Origin: an uncultured Dysgonomonas sp.
GTDB taxonomy: Bacteria; Bacteroidota; Bacteroidia; Bacteroidales; Dysgonomonadaceae
Assembly: GCF_900079725.1 (NCBI RefSeq)
Contig: NZ_LT599032.1
Location: forward strand, 3,714,053-3,778,052
Direction of reading: 5' to 3'
Length of the DNA stretch: 64,000 nt
In this document: piece after piece, positions 7,996-16,424 of the stretch
Numbering within the stretch: the stretch's first letter is position 1
How the letters are laid out: each line of letters begins with the position of its first letter
Notes under the pieces: generated by a model
Database searches by the model: none
What the model saw: only the letters and a program-made list of their open reading frames with translations
What the model was told of the DNA's origin: nothing
Made by a program: the position numbers and the translations under genes

Positions 7996-10023
7996 ATGAG
8001 AAATAATAAATATTTAATTCTATTGATAAGCTTAGTTCTTTGTCAGGTGAATATCCTGGCGCAGAAGCAATTTACGCTGAAATCACCTGATAGCAAGATT
8101 GAAGTTAATATATCTATAGGTAAAACCATAGGGTATTCAGTGTTTCATCAAGGAGATATGATGCTCGACAAATCTACTGCCACCATGACTCTAGGCGACG
8201 GATTTAATTATGGCGTCAATGCTAAATTGGAAAAATCATCGACACGGACAATAAATCAAACTATCGACGCCTTTATTTATAAAAAAAATAAGATCGAAGA
8301 TCATTACAATGAACTTTCCTTAAAATTCAAGGGAGACTACAGTGTCATATTCAGGGCATATAATGATGGTATTGCTTATCGTTTTGTGTCTACGTCGAAG
8401 AAACCTTTTGTAGTTGTAAACGAACAAGCCGATTTCAATTTCCCTGGCGATACCAAAGCCTTTATTCCTTATGTGAGGGATAATCAGTCGAAGAGAGCCA
8501 AAACCGGCTATCAGAACACAACTTTTGAAATGCAGTTTTATAATTCGTTTGAAAATATATATGAACATAGTTTCTTATCTGAATGGACAAAAGGGCGTTT
8601 GGCTTTTTCACCATTGGTTGTTGAAGGTGCTAACGGAAAAAAGGTATGTTTGGCAGAGGCCGATTTAATGAATTATCCGGGTATGTACCTGTATAATATG
8701 ACAGGAGGTAATACTCTCTCCGGCGTATTTGCCCCTTATCCGGATGAAATTAAGCAAGGTGGCCATAATATGTTACAGGGCGAAGTGCATTCCGTAAAAC
8801 CTTATATTGCAAAATTTGACGGGGCTACAGAATTTCCGTGGCGTGCAGTAATCATCTCATCGGAAGATTATGAGCTGACCAATAACGATATGGTATATAA
8901 ACTTGCGAGTCCTGCCCATGGAGATTATTCGTGGGTGAAGCCGGGAAAAGTAGCGTGGGACTGGTGGAATAGCTGGAATCTGCATGGTGTGGACTTTAAG
9001 ACAGGAGTAAATAACGAAACTTACAAGTATTATATTGATTTCGCTTCAAAATCCGGGATTGAATATGTTATTCTGGATGAAGGATGGGCGGTGAACCTGC
9101 AGGCTGATCTAATGCAGGTTGTTCCGGAAATAAACCTGAAAGAACTGATAGATTATGCCGGCAAGAAAAATGTAGGGCTTATTTTATGGGCAGGATATTG
9201 GGCGCTCAATCGTGATATGGAGGGTATCTGTAAGCATTATTCCGAAATGGGAATAAAAGGATTCAAGGTGGATTTTATGGATAGAGACGATCAGCTGATG
9301 GTGGACTTTCATCACAGAGGAGCTCAGATTGCAGCGAAGTACAAAATGCTGATGGACTATCATGGTACATATAAACCGACGGGATTGCAACGCACTTACC
9401 CCAATGTTATCAATTTCGAGGGTGTGTTCGGACTGGAGCAGATGAAATGGGATGCAGATACAGATCAGGTAACTTATGATGTTACAATGCCGTTTATCCG
9501 TCAGGTTGCCGGCCCGGTAGACTATACTCAGGGAGCAATGCGTAACGCGACTAAGAGTAATTACAAGTCTGTGTATAGTGAAGCCATGAGTCAGGGTACG
9601 CGCTGCCGCCAACTTGCACAATATATCATATTCGAATCCCCTCTGAATATGCTTTGCGATAACCCATCCAATTATATGCAGGAGAAAGAATGCACAGAAT
9701 ATATCGCCTCAGTGCCAACTATTTGGGATAACACAATTTCATTGAACGGGGAAATAGGAAAATATATAAGTATTGCCCGTAAAAAAGGAGATGTATGGTA
9801 TGTCGGCTCCATGACTAACTGGGATGCACGAAGCCTTGAACTGGATTTGTCTTTTCTGGGTGAAGGCAAGTTTAAAGGTGAAGTATTTAAGGATGGGGTA
9901 AATGCCGATAAAGCTGCCCGCGATTATAAGAAAGAGGTTATTGACATTCCCGTAGATCGTAAATTGCCTGTTTCGATGGCTCCGGGTGGGGGATATGTTA
10001 TAAAGATATATCCTGTACTTTGA
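7996..10023 (+). CDS. Glycoside hydrolase family 97 enzyme (retaining-type motif)
   Basis: A secreted 675 aa GH97 alpha-glycosidase: signal peptide (MRNNKYLILLISLVLCQVNILAQ), N-terminal beta-sandwich (about 25-290), catalytic barrel (about 300-580) and C-terminal beta domain. The barrel motif GFKVDFMDRDDQ has an Asp at residue 426 at the place where retaining GH97 alpha-galactosidases carry their nucleophile; MDYHGTYKPTGLQRTYPN follows in the usual position. That predicts retaining chemistry, with alpha-galactosidase the most likely activity (inference). Calcium dependence is known for the family. It stands apart from the PUL, with no SusC/D neighbour, and is convergent with the HelD-like gene 47 bp away. 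It lies inside the segment bounded by the inverted repeats. Confidence 0.92.
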   Translation: MRNNKYLILLISLVLCQVNILAQKQFTLKSPDSKIEVNISIGKTIGYSVFHQGDMMLDKSTATMTLGDGFNYGVNAKLEKSSTRTINQTIDAFIYKKNKIEDHYNELSLKFKGDYSVIFRAYNDGIAYRFVSTSKKPFVVVNEQADFNFPGDTKAFIPYVRDNQSKRAKTGYQNTTFEMQFYNSFENIYEHSFLSEWTKGRLAFSPLVVEGANGKKVCLAEADLMNYPGMYLYNMTGGNTLSGVFAPYPDEIKQGGHNMLQGEVHSVKPYIAKFDGATEFPWRAVIISSEDYELTNNDMVYKLASPAHGDYSWVKPGKVAWDWWNSWNLHGVDFKTGVNNETYKYYIDFASKSGIEYVILDEGWAVNLQADLMQVVPEINLKELIDYAGKKNVGLILWAGYWALNRDMEGICKHYSEMGIKGFKVDFMDRDDQLMVDFHHRGAQIAAKYKMLMDYHGTYKPTGLQRTYPNVINFEGVFGLEQMKWDADTDQVTYDVTMPFIRQVAGPVDYTQGAMRNATKSNYKSVYSEAMSQGTRCRQLAQYIIFESPLNMLCDNPSNYMQEKECTEYIASVPTIWDNTISLNGEIGKYISIARKKGDVWYVGSMTNWDARSLELDLSFLGEGKFKGEVFKDGVNADKAARDYKKEVIDIPVDRKLPVSMAPGGGYVIKIYPVL

Positions 10024-10070
10024 TGACATCTGCATATGATAATCTAAAGGGGTTGAATTCATAAAGTTGT

Positions 10071-12140
10071 TTAATTGTGTAGGACATTACTAGGGAAGAT
10101 ACCATGGCAATAAGTCAATGTCAGTTTATGCATTGCTCTGGTAACAGCGATATAGAGCATACCCAGGCCGATTTCTGATTGATAATTTTCATTGTCGGCC
10201 TGAGGTATAATAACTTCATCAAATTCCAGTCCTTTTGCCATATGTGCCGAAGTGATGATGATGCCTTGTATAAAGGCTGAACTCTGATTTGAGAGGAAAT
10301 ATATATCGTTGCTATATACTTTGAGCTTTTCAGACATCTCTTTCGCCTGTAATTCTGTCTTACAGATTATACCAAGCGATTTGTATGCTGAATCTTTAAA
10401 AGTAGAAATCAAATCAGAGATATAGTGTATTTCTTCCTCTTGGTTCTCGAACTTTAGGATTTTTGGTTGTTCTCCGTGTCTTGCAGCCGTTTCCAATTCG
10501 TTATTGGTTCGTATGTTCTGTGCCAGATTGGTGATTTCACAGGTTGAACGGTAACTTTTACAAAGTTTCATTATTTCTCCAGCTGTCAGTACTTCCCTGA
10601 TCATGTTTGCTGAAGATGAACCGTAAGGATTTACCGACTGGCCAGCATCTCCTAATATTGTTTTGCGGCAAGGGTAAAGCTTCTGTAAAATACGATATTG
10701 TATAGGTGAATAGTCCTGCATTTCATCTACCAGGAGATGTTTAACCCGGGATTGTGTATTGCATCCATTCAGAGCATTGCGAAGATATGCTAAAGGCGCA
10801 AGGTCGGAGTATTCCAATGTCCTGTTTTTACGCATTTTAAACATATCAGGGTTTCCTGTCCATTGAAAGAAGTCTTTGTAAAGTTGGATGTCGTTATTGC
10901 CGGCGAACATTTTACTTATCTCTTTTTTGAGTATATTTCGTTCTGCTGTGGTAATAGTAATCCGATATCGGACTTCCGATATTTCGACAATATAACTGGT
11001 CATTGCCCCGAACCTTCGGCGCATTGGATATCGACTGAATCTTCGGAATTGTTTATCTATAAAATCAGCAGGGATCGTAATCTGCTTTGTCAGTTTTACA
11101 TCTGTAGCTTTAAAGTAAGAGTTCTCTATATGAAGGATAAAGCGGTCAAGCTGAGAGATAAAACCTAAAGTTGCTTTGTATCGTATTCGTTCGATATAAC
11201 CGGGGACAGGCTCACAGAGTAATTCATTCACCTGTTCAAAAAAGGTTTGGTATTTATATTTGTTATCTAATACCTCCGATAATATCTGCTCCATACTGGT
11301 TTCAGGAACACTATCCTCTCCCAGCTCGGGAAGTACATTTGATATATAATCGGCAAAGACTTTGTTGGGAGAAATAATCAGTATGTCTTTTGATAAGATG
11401 TTCCCTTTCGTCGTGTATAGAAGATAAGCGATACGATGCAAGGCTATGGATGTTTTTCCTGATCCTGCTACCCCTTGTATTATAAGTGTTTGTGCTTCTT
11501 CATTGCGAATAATCCGATTTTGTTCCCGTTGAATCATTGCCACAATATTTCTCATCTTATCATCTGTGCCGGAGCGGAGTTCTCTCTGAAGAATATCATC
11601 ATGGATGGTGAGGGAACTTTCAATCATAAACTCCATTCTTCCCTTCCGGATACGATATTGACGTTTGAGTGATATATCGCCCTCTATTTGTCCTGTCGGA
11701 GAATGGTAAACAGCTTCCCCTAATTCATAGTCGTAGAACATATTTGAAATAGGAGCCCGCCAGTCATATATAAGGTTTATTTCATTGATAGTATCATAAA
11801 ATGTATGTATGCCGATATAGATAGGAGTTGGATTTTCACTCTCTCCTTTCTCTCTGAAATCTATTCTGCCAAAATAAGGAATATCTATTATTTTACCCAG
11901 ACGCTTCCGTTTGTCAATAACACTCTCTCCAATAGCAAAATGATTTAGAATACTTTCTCTCATAGAACGGATTTCGTGAGGGTCGATATCCTTATTCGAC
12001 CATAAATAATCCTTATACTCCTGCAATGTATCTACATGCTCCTTAACGGATGTATCTGTCTGGCTAATCATACGCTTTATTAAGGTTATAACCTTATTTA
12101 AATACTCCTGTTCCTGCTTTTCTGTTTTATTAAATACCAT
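10071..12140 (-). CDS. HelD-like superfamily 1 helicase/ATPase
   Basis: A cytoplasmic UvrD-like superfamily 1 ATPase of 689 aa. The N-terminal ~60 residues are charged and helical, probably a coiled coil. The stretch NLIYDWRAPISNMFYD near 133-148 is typical of HelD proteins, which bind RNA polymerase and release stalled complexes. Walker A is GVAGSGKTSIALHR (about 222), Walker B is LLVDEMQDYSPIQ (about 467), followed by GDAGQSVNPYG, a helicase motif IV-VI region, and TSAHMAKGLEFDEVII near the C-terminus. HelD recycling of RNA polymerase is the best-supported role; a DNA helicase role in repair cannot be excluded. It reads from its own promoter region, divergent from nothing and convergent with the GH97 gene. 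Confidence 0.87.
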   Translation of the reverse strand: MVFNKTEKQEQEYLNKVITLIKRMISQTDTSVKEHVDTLQEYKDYLWSNKDIDPHEIRSMRESILNHFAIGESVIDKRKRLGKIIDIPYFGRIDFREKGESENPTPIYIGIHTFYDTINEINLIYDWRAPISNMFYDYELGEAVYHSPTGQIEGDISLKRQYRIRKGRMEFMIESSLTIHDDILQRELRSGTDDKMRNIVAMIQREQNRIIRNEEAQTLIIQGVAGSGKTSIALHRIAYLLYTTKGNILSKDILIISPNKVFADYISNVLPELGEDSVPETSMEQILSEVLDNKYKYQTFFEQVNELLCEPVPGYIERIRYKATLGFISQLDRFILHIENSYFKATDVKLTKQITIPADFIDKQFRRFSRYPMRRRFGAMTSYIVEISEVRYRITITTAERNILKKEISKMFAGNNDIQLYKDFFQWTGNPDMFKMRKNRTLEYSDLAPLAYLRNALNGCNTQSRVKHLLVDEMQDYSPIQYRILQKLYPCRKTILGDAGQSVNPYGSSSANMIREVLTAGEIMKLCKSYRSTCEITNLAQNIRTNNELETAARHGEQPKILKFENQEEEIHYISDLISTFKDSAYKSLGIICKTELQAKEMSEKLKVYSNDIYFLSNQSSAFIQGIIITSAHMAKGLEFDEVIIPQADNENYQSEIGLGMLYIAVTRAMHKLTLTYCHGIFPSNVLHN

Positions 12141-12194
12141 ATTGTAACAATCTTTGGGGCGATAGTATAAGAAATTTCGGTGCTAAAAGGATTA

Positions 12195-12243
12195 CAAAAT
12201 TAGTATATTGTTTGCCTGTAATAAATAGCTATTTATAGCTATT
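12195..12243 (-). promoter_or_regulatory. Putative promoter and operator of the HelD-like gene
   Basis: On the minus strand TAATTTTG (plus coordinates 12195-12202) matches the Bacteroidota -7 consensus TAnnTTTG and would start transcription about 48 nt before the gene. No clear -33 TTTG is present. Instead, a perfect interrupted palindrome, AATAGCTA-TTTA-TAGCTATT (12224-12243), sits 21 nt upstream, where an activator or repressor would bind. Confidence 0.45.
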
Positions 12244-12338
12244 AAGCCTGTAAATAATATAGTATGAACAAAGAAATTTACTATACAATCGCACCTCGCA
12301 TGGCAGATATGAAATGGTTGAGTTCGTCTTGAATAAAG

Positions 12339-13103
12339 TTAACAGATAAGACCAAAATTCTTAGCGCAGTTAAGTGCCTCTATAGCATTATTAGCTCCCA
12401 GCTTCAACAGAATTTTTTTACGATGATTATTAATTGTGTAGATGCTAATTTTCAGCTTATCAGCTATCTCTTTACTTAGAAAACCTTTGCTGATTAATAG
12501 CAGGATTTCTTTTTCCCGACTAGTTAATTGTTTATCTGCAGATATAAAAGATGAAGTGATTATTTCTCCTGTTTTTCTATTTATAACTGTTCGTTTTACT
12601 TTATCGACAGGTATTTGATTCGGAGATATATCCATAACTCCCATAATAATCCATGCCTTGCCACACCTATCTTTCTGAATGACCTGCTGGCGGCTGATTA
12701 CATTTATATATTCCTGTTTTGTATTTCGAATGCGAATCTGAAACATTTGCTGATAATCATTTCTGCATTCGGATGGAAGAGAATATATGAACTGTCCGTG
12801 TTCGATCTGAAAGTCTAACAACTGAGCTCTGTCATCAGGGTGGATTCGCTCTTCCAGTAAATCACCTTGCTTCCTGATCGATCTTATCTGCCCCGGATTA
12901 TAGCCAAAGAGAAGAGCGAAATTTTCAGAAGCAAAGTCATATCTTTTCTTAAATACATCAACTGTAAAAATACAACTCGGGCTCATTAGCGAAAATTCCT
13001 GTATTGATTCTCTTTTCTTATTCCAAAAATCATAGTCTACATCAAGATTATTCATTTGCTGCCTTGACCATAATTCTTCGGGAGTAATTTTGTTGGAAAT
13101 CAT
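12339..13103 (-). CDS. PAS domain LuxR-family transcriptional regulator
   Basis: A 254 aa cytoplasmic regulator. Residues ~40-160 form a PAS-like sensory domain (FLFGYNPGQIRSI-like phrase after FASENFALL, then RIHPDDRAQLLDFQ, a typical PAS/PAC pattern). Residues ~188-254 form a GerE/LuxR helix-turn-helix with the standard LTSREKEILLLISKG start and SKEIADKLKISIYTINNHRKKI recognition segment. There is no receiver domain, so it probably senses a ligand or redox state directly. It is transcribed alone, about 200 bp upstream of the HelD-like gene on the same strand. Its target cannot be read from sequence; the GH97 gene beyond HelD and the divergent iron/haem operon are both neighbours. Confidence 0.85.
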   Translation of the reverse strand: MISNKITPEELWSRQQMNNLDVDYDFWNKKRESIQEFSLMSPSCIFTVDVFKKRYDFASENFALLFGYNPGQIRSIRKQGDLLEERIHPDDRAQLLDFQIEHGQFIYSLPSECRNDYQQMFQIRIRNTKQEYINVISRQQVIQKDRCGKAWIIMGVMDISPNQIPVDKVKRTVINRKTGEIITSSFISADKQLTSREKEILLLISKGFLSKEIADKLKISIYTINNHRKKILLKLGANNAIEALNCAKNFGLIC

Positions 13104-13209
13104 AATGTAAAGATAAATATTTTCATGTTATTGATAATTGTAATAAAAGACAACTCCGCTACTTTTCTTGAAATGATGTATCTGATTTATATATAGTATG
13201 TTATTTATT

Positions 13210-13330
13210 AAAAGGTAACAAAGGTAACAGATATATCAGTCATCAGTTAACAACTTGTATCTCGTGTCTTGTCTACTCGTATCTTATATAACTTAAAACT
13301 TACGACTTGTTAAAAGTAACAAAGGTAACA
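13210..13330 (-). repeat. About 121 bp repeat, copy 2 (inverted)
   Basis: This is the inverted partner of 7603-7724. GTAACAAAGGTAACA occurs at both ends in the same orientation. The pair brackets a 5.5 kb segment holding the GH97, HelD-like and LuxR genes. The surrounding gap 13104-13811 has no gene; besides this repeat it holds a palindrome at 13706-13723 and a promoter at 13755-13785. Confidence 0.85.
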
Positions 13331-13705
13331 CCTTTTGTAAGTTATCTTCGTTGTTACCTTTTCATCCGATAACACACTTGTCATCTGTATCGTATAGATA
13401 AAATTATGAAAGAAAAATAGCAGATTTCAACTGCTGATTAATATAATTCAGAGTATCATATTTTAAAAATATAAAGCAGGAAATTGTCATTGTTTTCTCT
13501 TCTCTTAAATATAAATTCTGTAGCTCACTATTTAGAGTTTGAATTCAAGGTACTCAAGAATGAGTTTATTATTTTAAAAAAAAGCCATTGTTGACTATTT
13601 TCTTTAATGACTCCTTTTGTTTATATTATATTGTTGTAAATCAACTATGTGTGTGTCATTTTGTCGTTTATTTGTTGATTTTAGTGACTAAATCGTAATT
13701 TATTG

Positions 13706-13723
13706 ATACCTACATCTAGGTAT
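13706..13723. promoter_or_regulatory. Candidate operator palindrome upstream of the iron/haem operon
   Basis: ATACCTA-CATC-TAGGTAT is a perfect 7 bp inverted repeat, 31 bp upstream of the predicted -33 element of the seven-gene operon. Position and symmetry fit a dimeric regulator. A metal-responsive regulator is possible given the genes, but no known consensus is matched with confidence. Confidence 0.45.
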
Positions 13724-13754
13724 GATTTCACTTAAATATAATAAAAAATAGTGA

Positions 13755-13785
13755 TTGTTAGATAAAATTAACAACTATACATTTG
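13755..13785 (+). promoter_or_regulatory. Promoter of the iron/haem operon
   Basis: TTG at 13755-13757 and TACATTTG at 13778-13785 are separated by 20 nt, a good fit to the Bacteroidota -33/-7 promoter (TTTG and TAnnTTTG). Transcription would begin near 13790, about 20 nt before the first gene. Confidence 0.6.
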
Positions 13786-13811
13786 TCGTCTATTAGAAAT
13801 AGATAAAATTT

Positions 13812-15113
13812 ATGAAAACCCAGATTACGTTATTAATGCTACTGTCAATCCTCTTCTGTAATAGCATTTTAGCCCAGCAAGAGGTTGTCCCGGAAAAAAG
13901 TGATACAGTTACTGCAGATACTCCTCCCGAATGGAATTACAATAAATATCGTTTTGGTGGATACGGAGAAATTCTTTTTCAGCAAATGGATTATGGTCCC
14001 GACAGATATAAAGATCCAGCAGGAGCACCAAGCGACAAACGCTCTTATATATCAATACCCAGAGCCGTATTTTCGTTCGAATATAAATTCAGGCCTGATA
14101 TTATATTTTCCACAGAACTCGAAATAGAATATGGAGGTACAGGCTCTGCGATGGAACTTGAATATGAAGAAGGGGGTGAATATGAGACCGAGATAGAAAA
14201 AGGGGGTGAAATAGAACTGGAACAGTTCCATATAACCAAGCGATTTAGTAACGCCTTTAATATCAGGGTCGGACATATGATAGTTCCTGTCGGTATGACG
14301 AATGCGCATCATGAACCCATATTCTTTTTCGGTACAACCAGACCAGAGGGTGAATCCACTATCTTACCTTGTACATGGCATGAAACGGGAATATCAGTAC
14401 TCGGTTATTTTTCCGGATTCAGATATGAACTAATGCTCGTTAACGGGCTTGACCCCAATGGATTCTCATCTGCCAATTGGATACAAGGCGGACGTCAAAG
14501 CATATTTGAGACTTCTACAATGACAAATCCTGCAGTTGCCGGAAGGGTAGAATATAAAGGAATCAAAAATTTGAGATTAAGCGCATCGGGATATTATGGA
14601 AACACAGCAAAGAATGCAAGCAAACCTCAAAAGATGACCGGAATAAAAGCTCCTGTCAGTATCATTTCGGCAGACGCCCAATACCTGTCCAAGAATCTGG
14701 CAGTTAGAGGTAATCTTGTTTATGGAAATCTCGGCGCATCGAAGAGAGTATCTCAAATAAATAAAAGTGTATCGAAGAATACAGGTTTCTCCCGCACACC
14801 TGTGGCAAAAAATGCTGTTACATATTCCATTGAGGCCGGATATAATATACTCTCCTTCTTCAAAACAAAAGAAAGGTTGATGCCTTTCGTAAGATATGAG
14901 TACTACAATAGTGCAGAGAATGTAGAAGAAGGTATGGCCGAAATGCCTATAAACAAGAGAAATGTATTCACATTTGGTGTAAACTATAACCTGTTACCTA
15001 ATATGGTACTGAAAGCTGATTATTCGAACAGAAGGCTTGACGGGGGCAACTATAATGATGAGAATACATTCGGATTGGCTTTGGTGTATACCGGGTGGTT
15101 CTTCAAAAAATAA
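13812..15113 (+). CDS. Outer-membrane beta-barrel porin with an acidic insert
   Basis: A 433 aa secreted protein: signal peptide (cleaved after ILAQ, residue 22), then alternating amphipathic strands with aromatic girdles (for example YRFGGYGEILFQQMDY) ending in Phe-Lys-Lys, consistent with an outer-membrane barrel of the porin O/P-like group. Residues ~104-138 carry a strongly acidic, glycine-broken loop (ELEYEEGG-EYETEIEKGG-EIELEQ), unusual for a porin and possibly metal-binding (inference). It is the first gene of the operon, 56 bp before an imelysin. The likely role is passage or capture of a metal ion or chelate across the outer membrane. The substrate is unknown. Confidence 0.8.
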   Translation: MKTQITLLMLLSILFCNSILAQQEVVPEKSDTVTADTPPEWNYNKYRFGGYGEILFQQMDYGPDRYKDPAGAPSDKRSYISIPRAVFSFEYKFRPDIIFSTELEIEYGGTGSAMELEYEEGGEYETEIEKGGEIELEQFHITKRFSNAFNIRVGHMIVPVGMTNAHHEPIFFFGTTRPEGESTILPCTWHETGISVLGYFSGFRYELMLVNGLDPNGFSSANWIQGGRQSIFETSTMTNPAVAGRVEYKGIKNLRLSASGYYGNTAKNASKPQKMTGIKAPVSIISADAQYLSKNLAVRGNLVYGNLGASKRVSQINKSVSKNTGFSRTPVAKNAVTYSIEAGYNILSFFKTKERLMPFVRYEYYNSAENVEEGMAEMPINKRNVFTFGVNYNLLPNMVLKADYSNRRLDGGNYNDENTFGLALVYTGWFFKK

Positions 15114-15169
15114 GAATATAAATTAATCCGAATCCTTTTAATATCAATTTTACATAATAACCAAAAATA

Positions 15170-16330
15170 ATGAAAAAATTAAGCGTTTATTTTTTACTGT
15201 TGTTCTCTGCTTTATATTTCTTTTCTTCATGCGGTGAAGACAGTCCTGAAGGTGAATTTACAGATGATGGGTATGGATATGATTTTACCCAGGTGCTAAA
15301 GGTATATACAGATGATGTTATACTTCCTACGTATGCAGATATGAAAAATAAGGCATGGACTCTTTACGATGCGGTACAAACATTCAGTACCAGCACAGGA
15401 AGAACACAAGCAAATCTGAATGCAGTCTGTGCAGCCTGGCGTGCTACACGTATTCCTTGGGAGCAAAGTGAAAGTTGTTTATATGGGCCTGCCGATAAGT
15501 TGGGGCTTGATCCTTCTCTGGACTCGTGGCCTCTGAAAAAAGGAGATATAGATAAAATAATCAATTCAGGAAGTATTACAATCGATAAAATTATGGACCC
15601 GGGTGTTCATGGTTTTCACACAATCGAGTATCTGATATTCTCGGATGGAAATCCTAAAACGCTTTCTTCTACACCTCTTTCTGAATCAGAAATTCAATAT
15701 TTAGTAATAGCAACCGAATATCTGAGAAATGACTGCATCATGTTGTGGGCTGCATGGAATGGAACTCAGAGTATCAGTGCAAAGGATCAGGCTGTAATCA
15801 ATACATTTGAAGAAGATCCTACACAATACAATTTTGCGTATAATTTCAAGAATGCGATAACAAGCAGTGGTGTTGATCTTGCTACAATGGATGATGCCAT
15901 TGATAATATAATTGAAGGATGTGCCGGAATCGCAGATGAAGTTGCTGCCCAGAAAATAGGAGCTCCGAGAGATTTGGCTCTGGATGGAAAAACCGACGAA
16001 GCGGTTCTCGAAGTGGAGTCATGGTATAGCTGGAACTCAATCGATGACTATGCAAACAATATCATTAGTATTCGCAACTCGTATTTCGGAGGATTGAATA
16101 AAACAACATCCAACAGAAGCCAACACAGCATGTCTGTTTTTGTAGAGTCTAAGAATGCAGCTTTAGATGCAGAAATTACTGCGGCAATCGATAAAGCATA
16201 TAAAGCGATTAATGAAGGGATGCAACGTCCTTTCCGCAACAATCTGACCGGAATAAAAGTGGATGCGGCAATAGATGCTTGTACAGACTTACAATTGAGT
16301 TTCGAGAAAATTAAACAGTTGAAAGATTAA
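15170..16330 (+). CDS. Imelysin-family lipoprotein (IrpA-like)
   Basis: A 386 aa lipoprotein with lipobox FSSC (Cys21) and an acidic N-terminus after it. The family motif GxHxxE is present as GFHTIE (residues 148-153), with RIPWEQSESCLYGPADKLGLDPSLDSWP preceding it in the usual position. Imelysin (M75-like) proteins are periplasmic or surface proteins linked to iron uptake; a protease activity has not been generally shown. The length and duplicated helical-bundle layout fit the family. It follows a porin and precedes a DUF1111 di-haem protein, a grouping that supports an iron role. Confidence 0.93.
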   Translation: MKKLSVYFLLLFSALYFFSSCGEDSPEGEFTDDGYGYDFTQVLKVYTDDVILPTYADMKNKAWTLYDAVQTFSTSTGRTQANLNAVCAAWRATRIPWEQSESCLYGPADKLGLDPSLDSWPLKKGDIDKIINSGSITIDKIMDPGVHGFHTIEYLIFSDGNPKTLSSTPLSESEIQYLVIATEYLRNDCIMLWAAWNGTQSISAKDQAVINTFEEDPTQYNFAYNFKNAITSSGVDLATMDDAIDNIIEGCAGIADEVAAQKIGAPRDLALDGKTDEAVLEVESWYSWNSIDDYANNIISIRNSYFGGLNKTTSNRSQHSMSVFVESKNAALDAEITAAIDKAYKAINEGMQRPFRNNLTGIKVDAAIDACTDLQLSFEKIKQLKD

Positions 16331-16424
16331 GAAATCTCTTTTCTCTATACTAAGTAATCAACTGATAGGAGAATTAAGAAAATAATAAGTTCTTAGATTC
16401 TGACAGATTTATGAAAAACTATTT

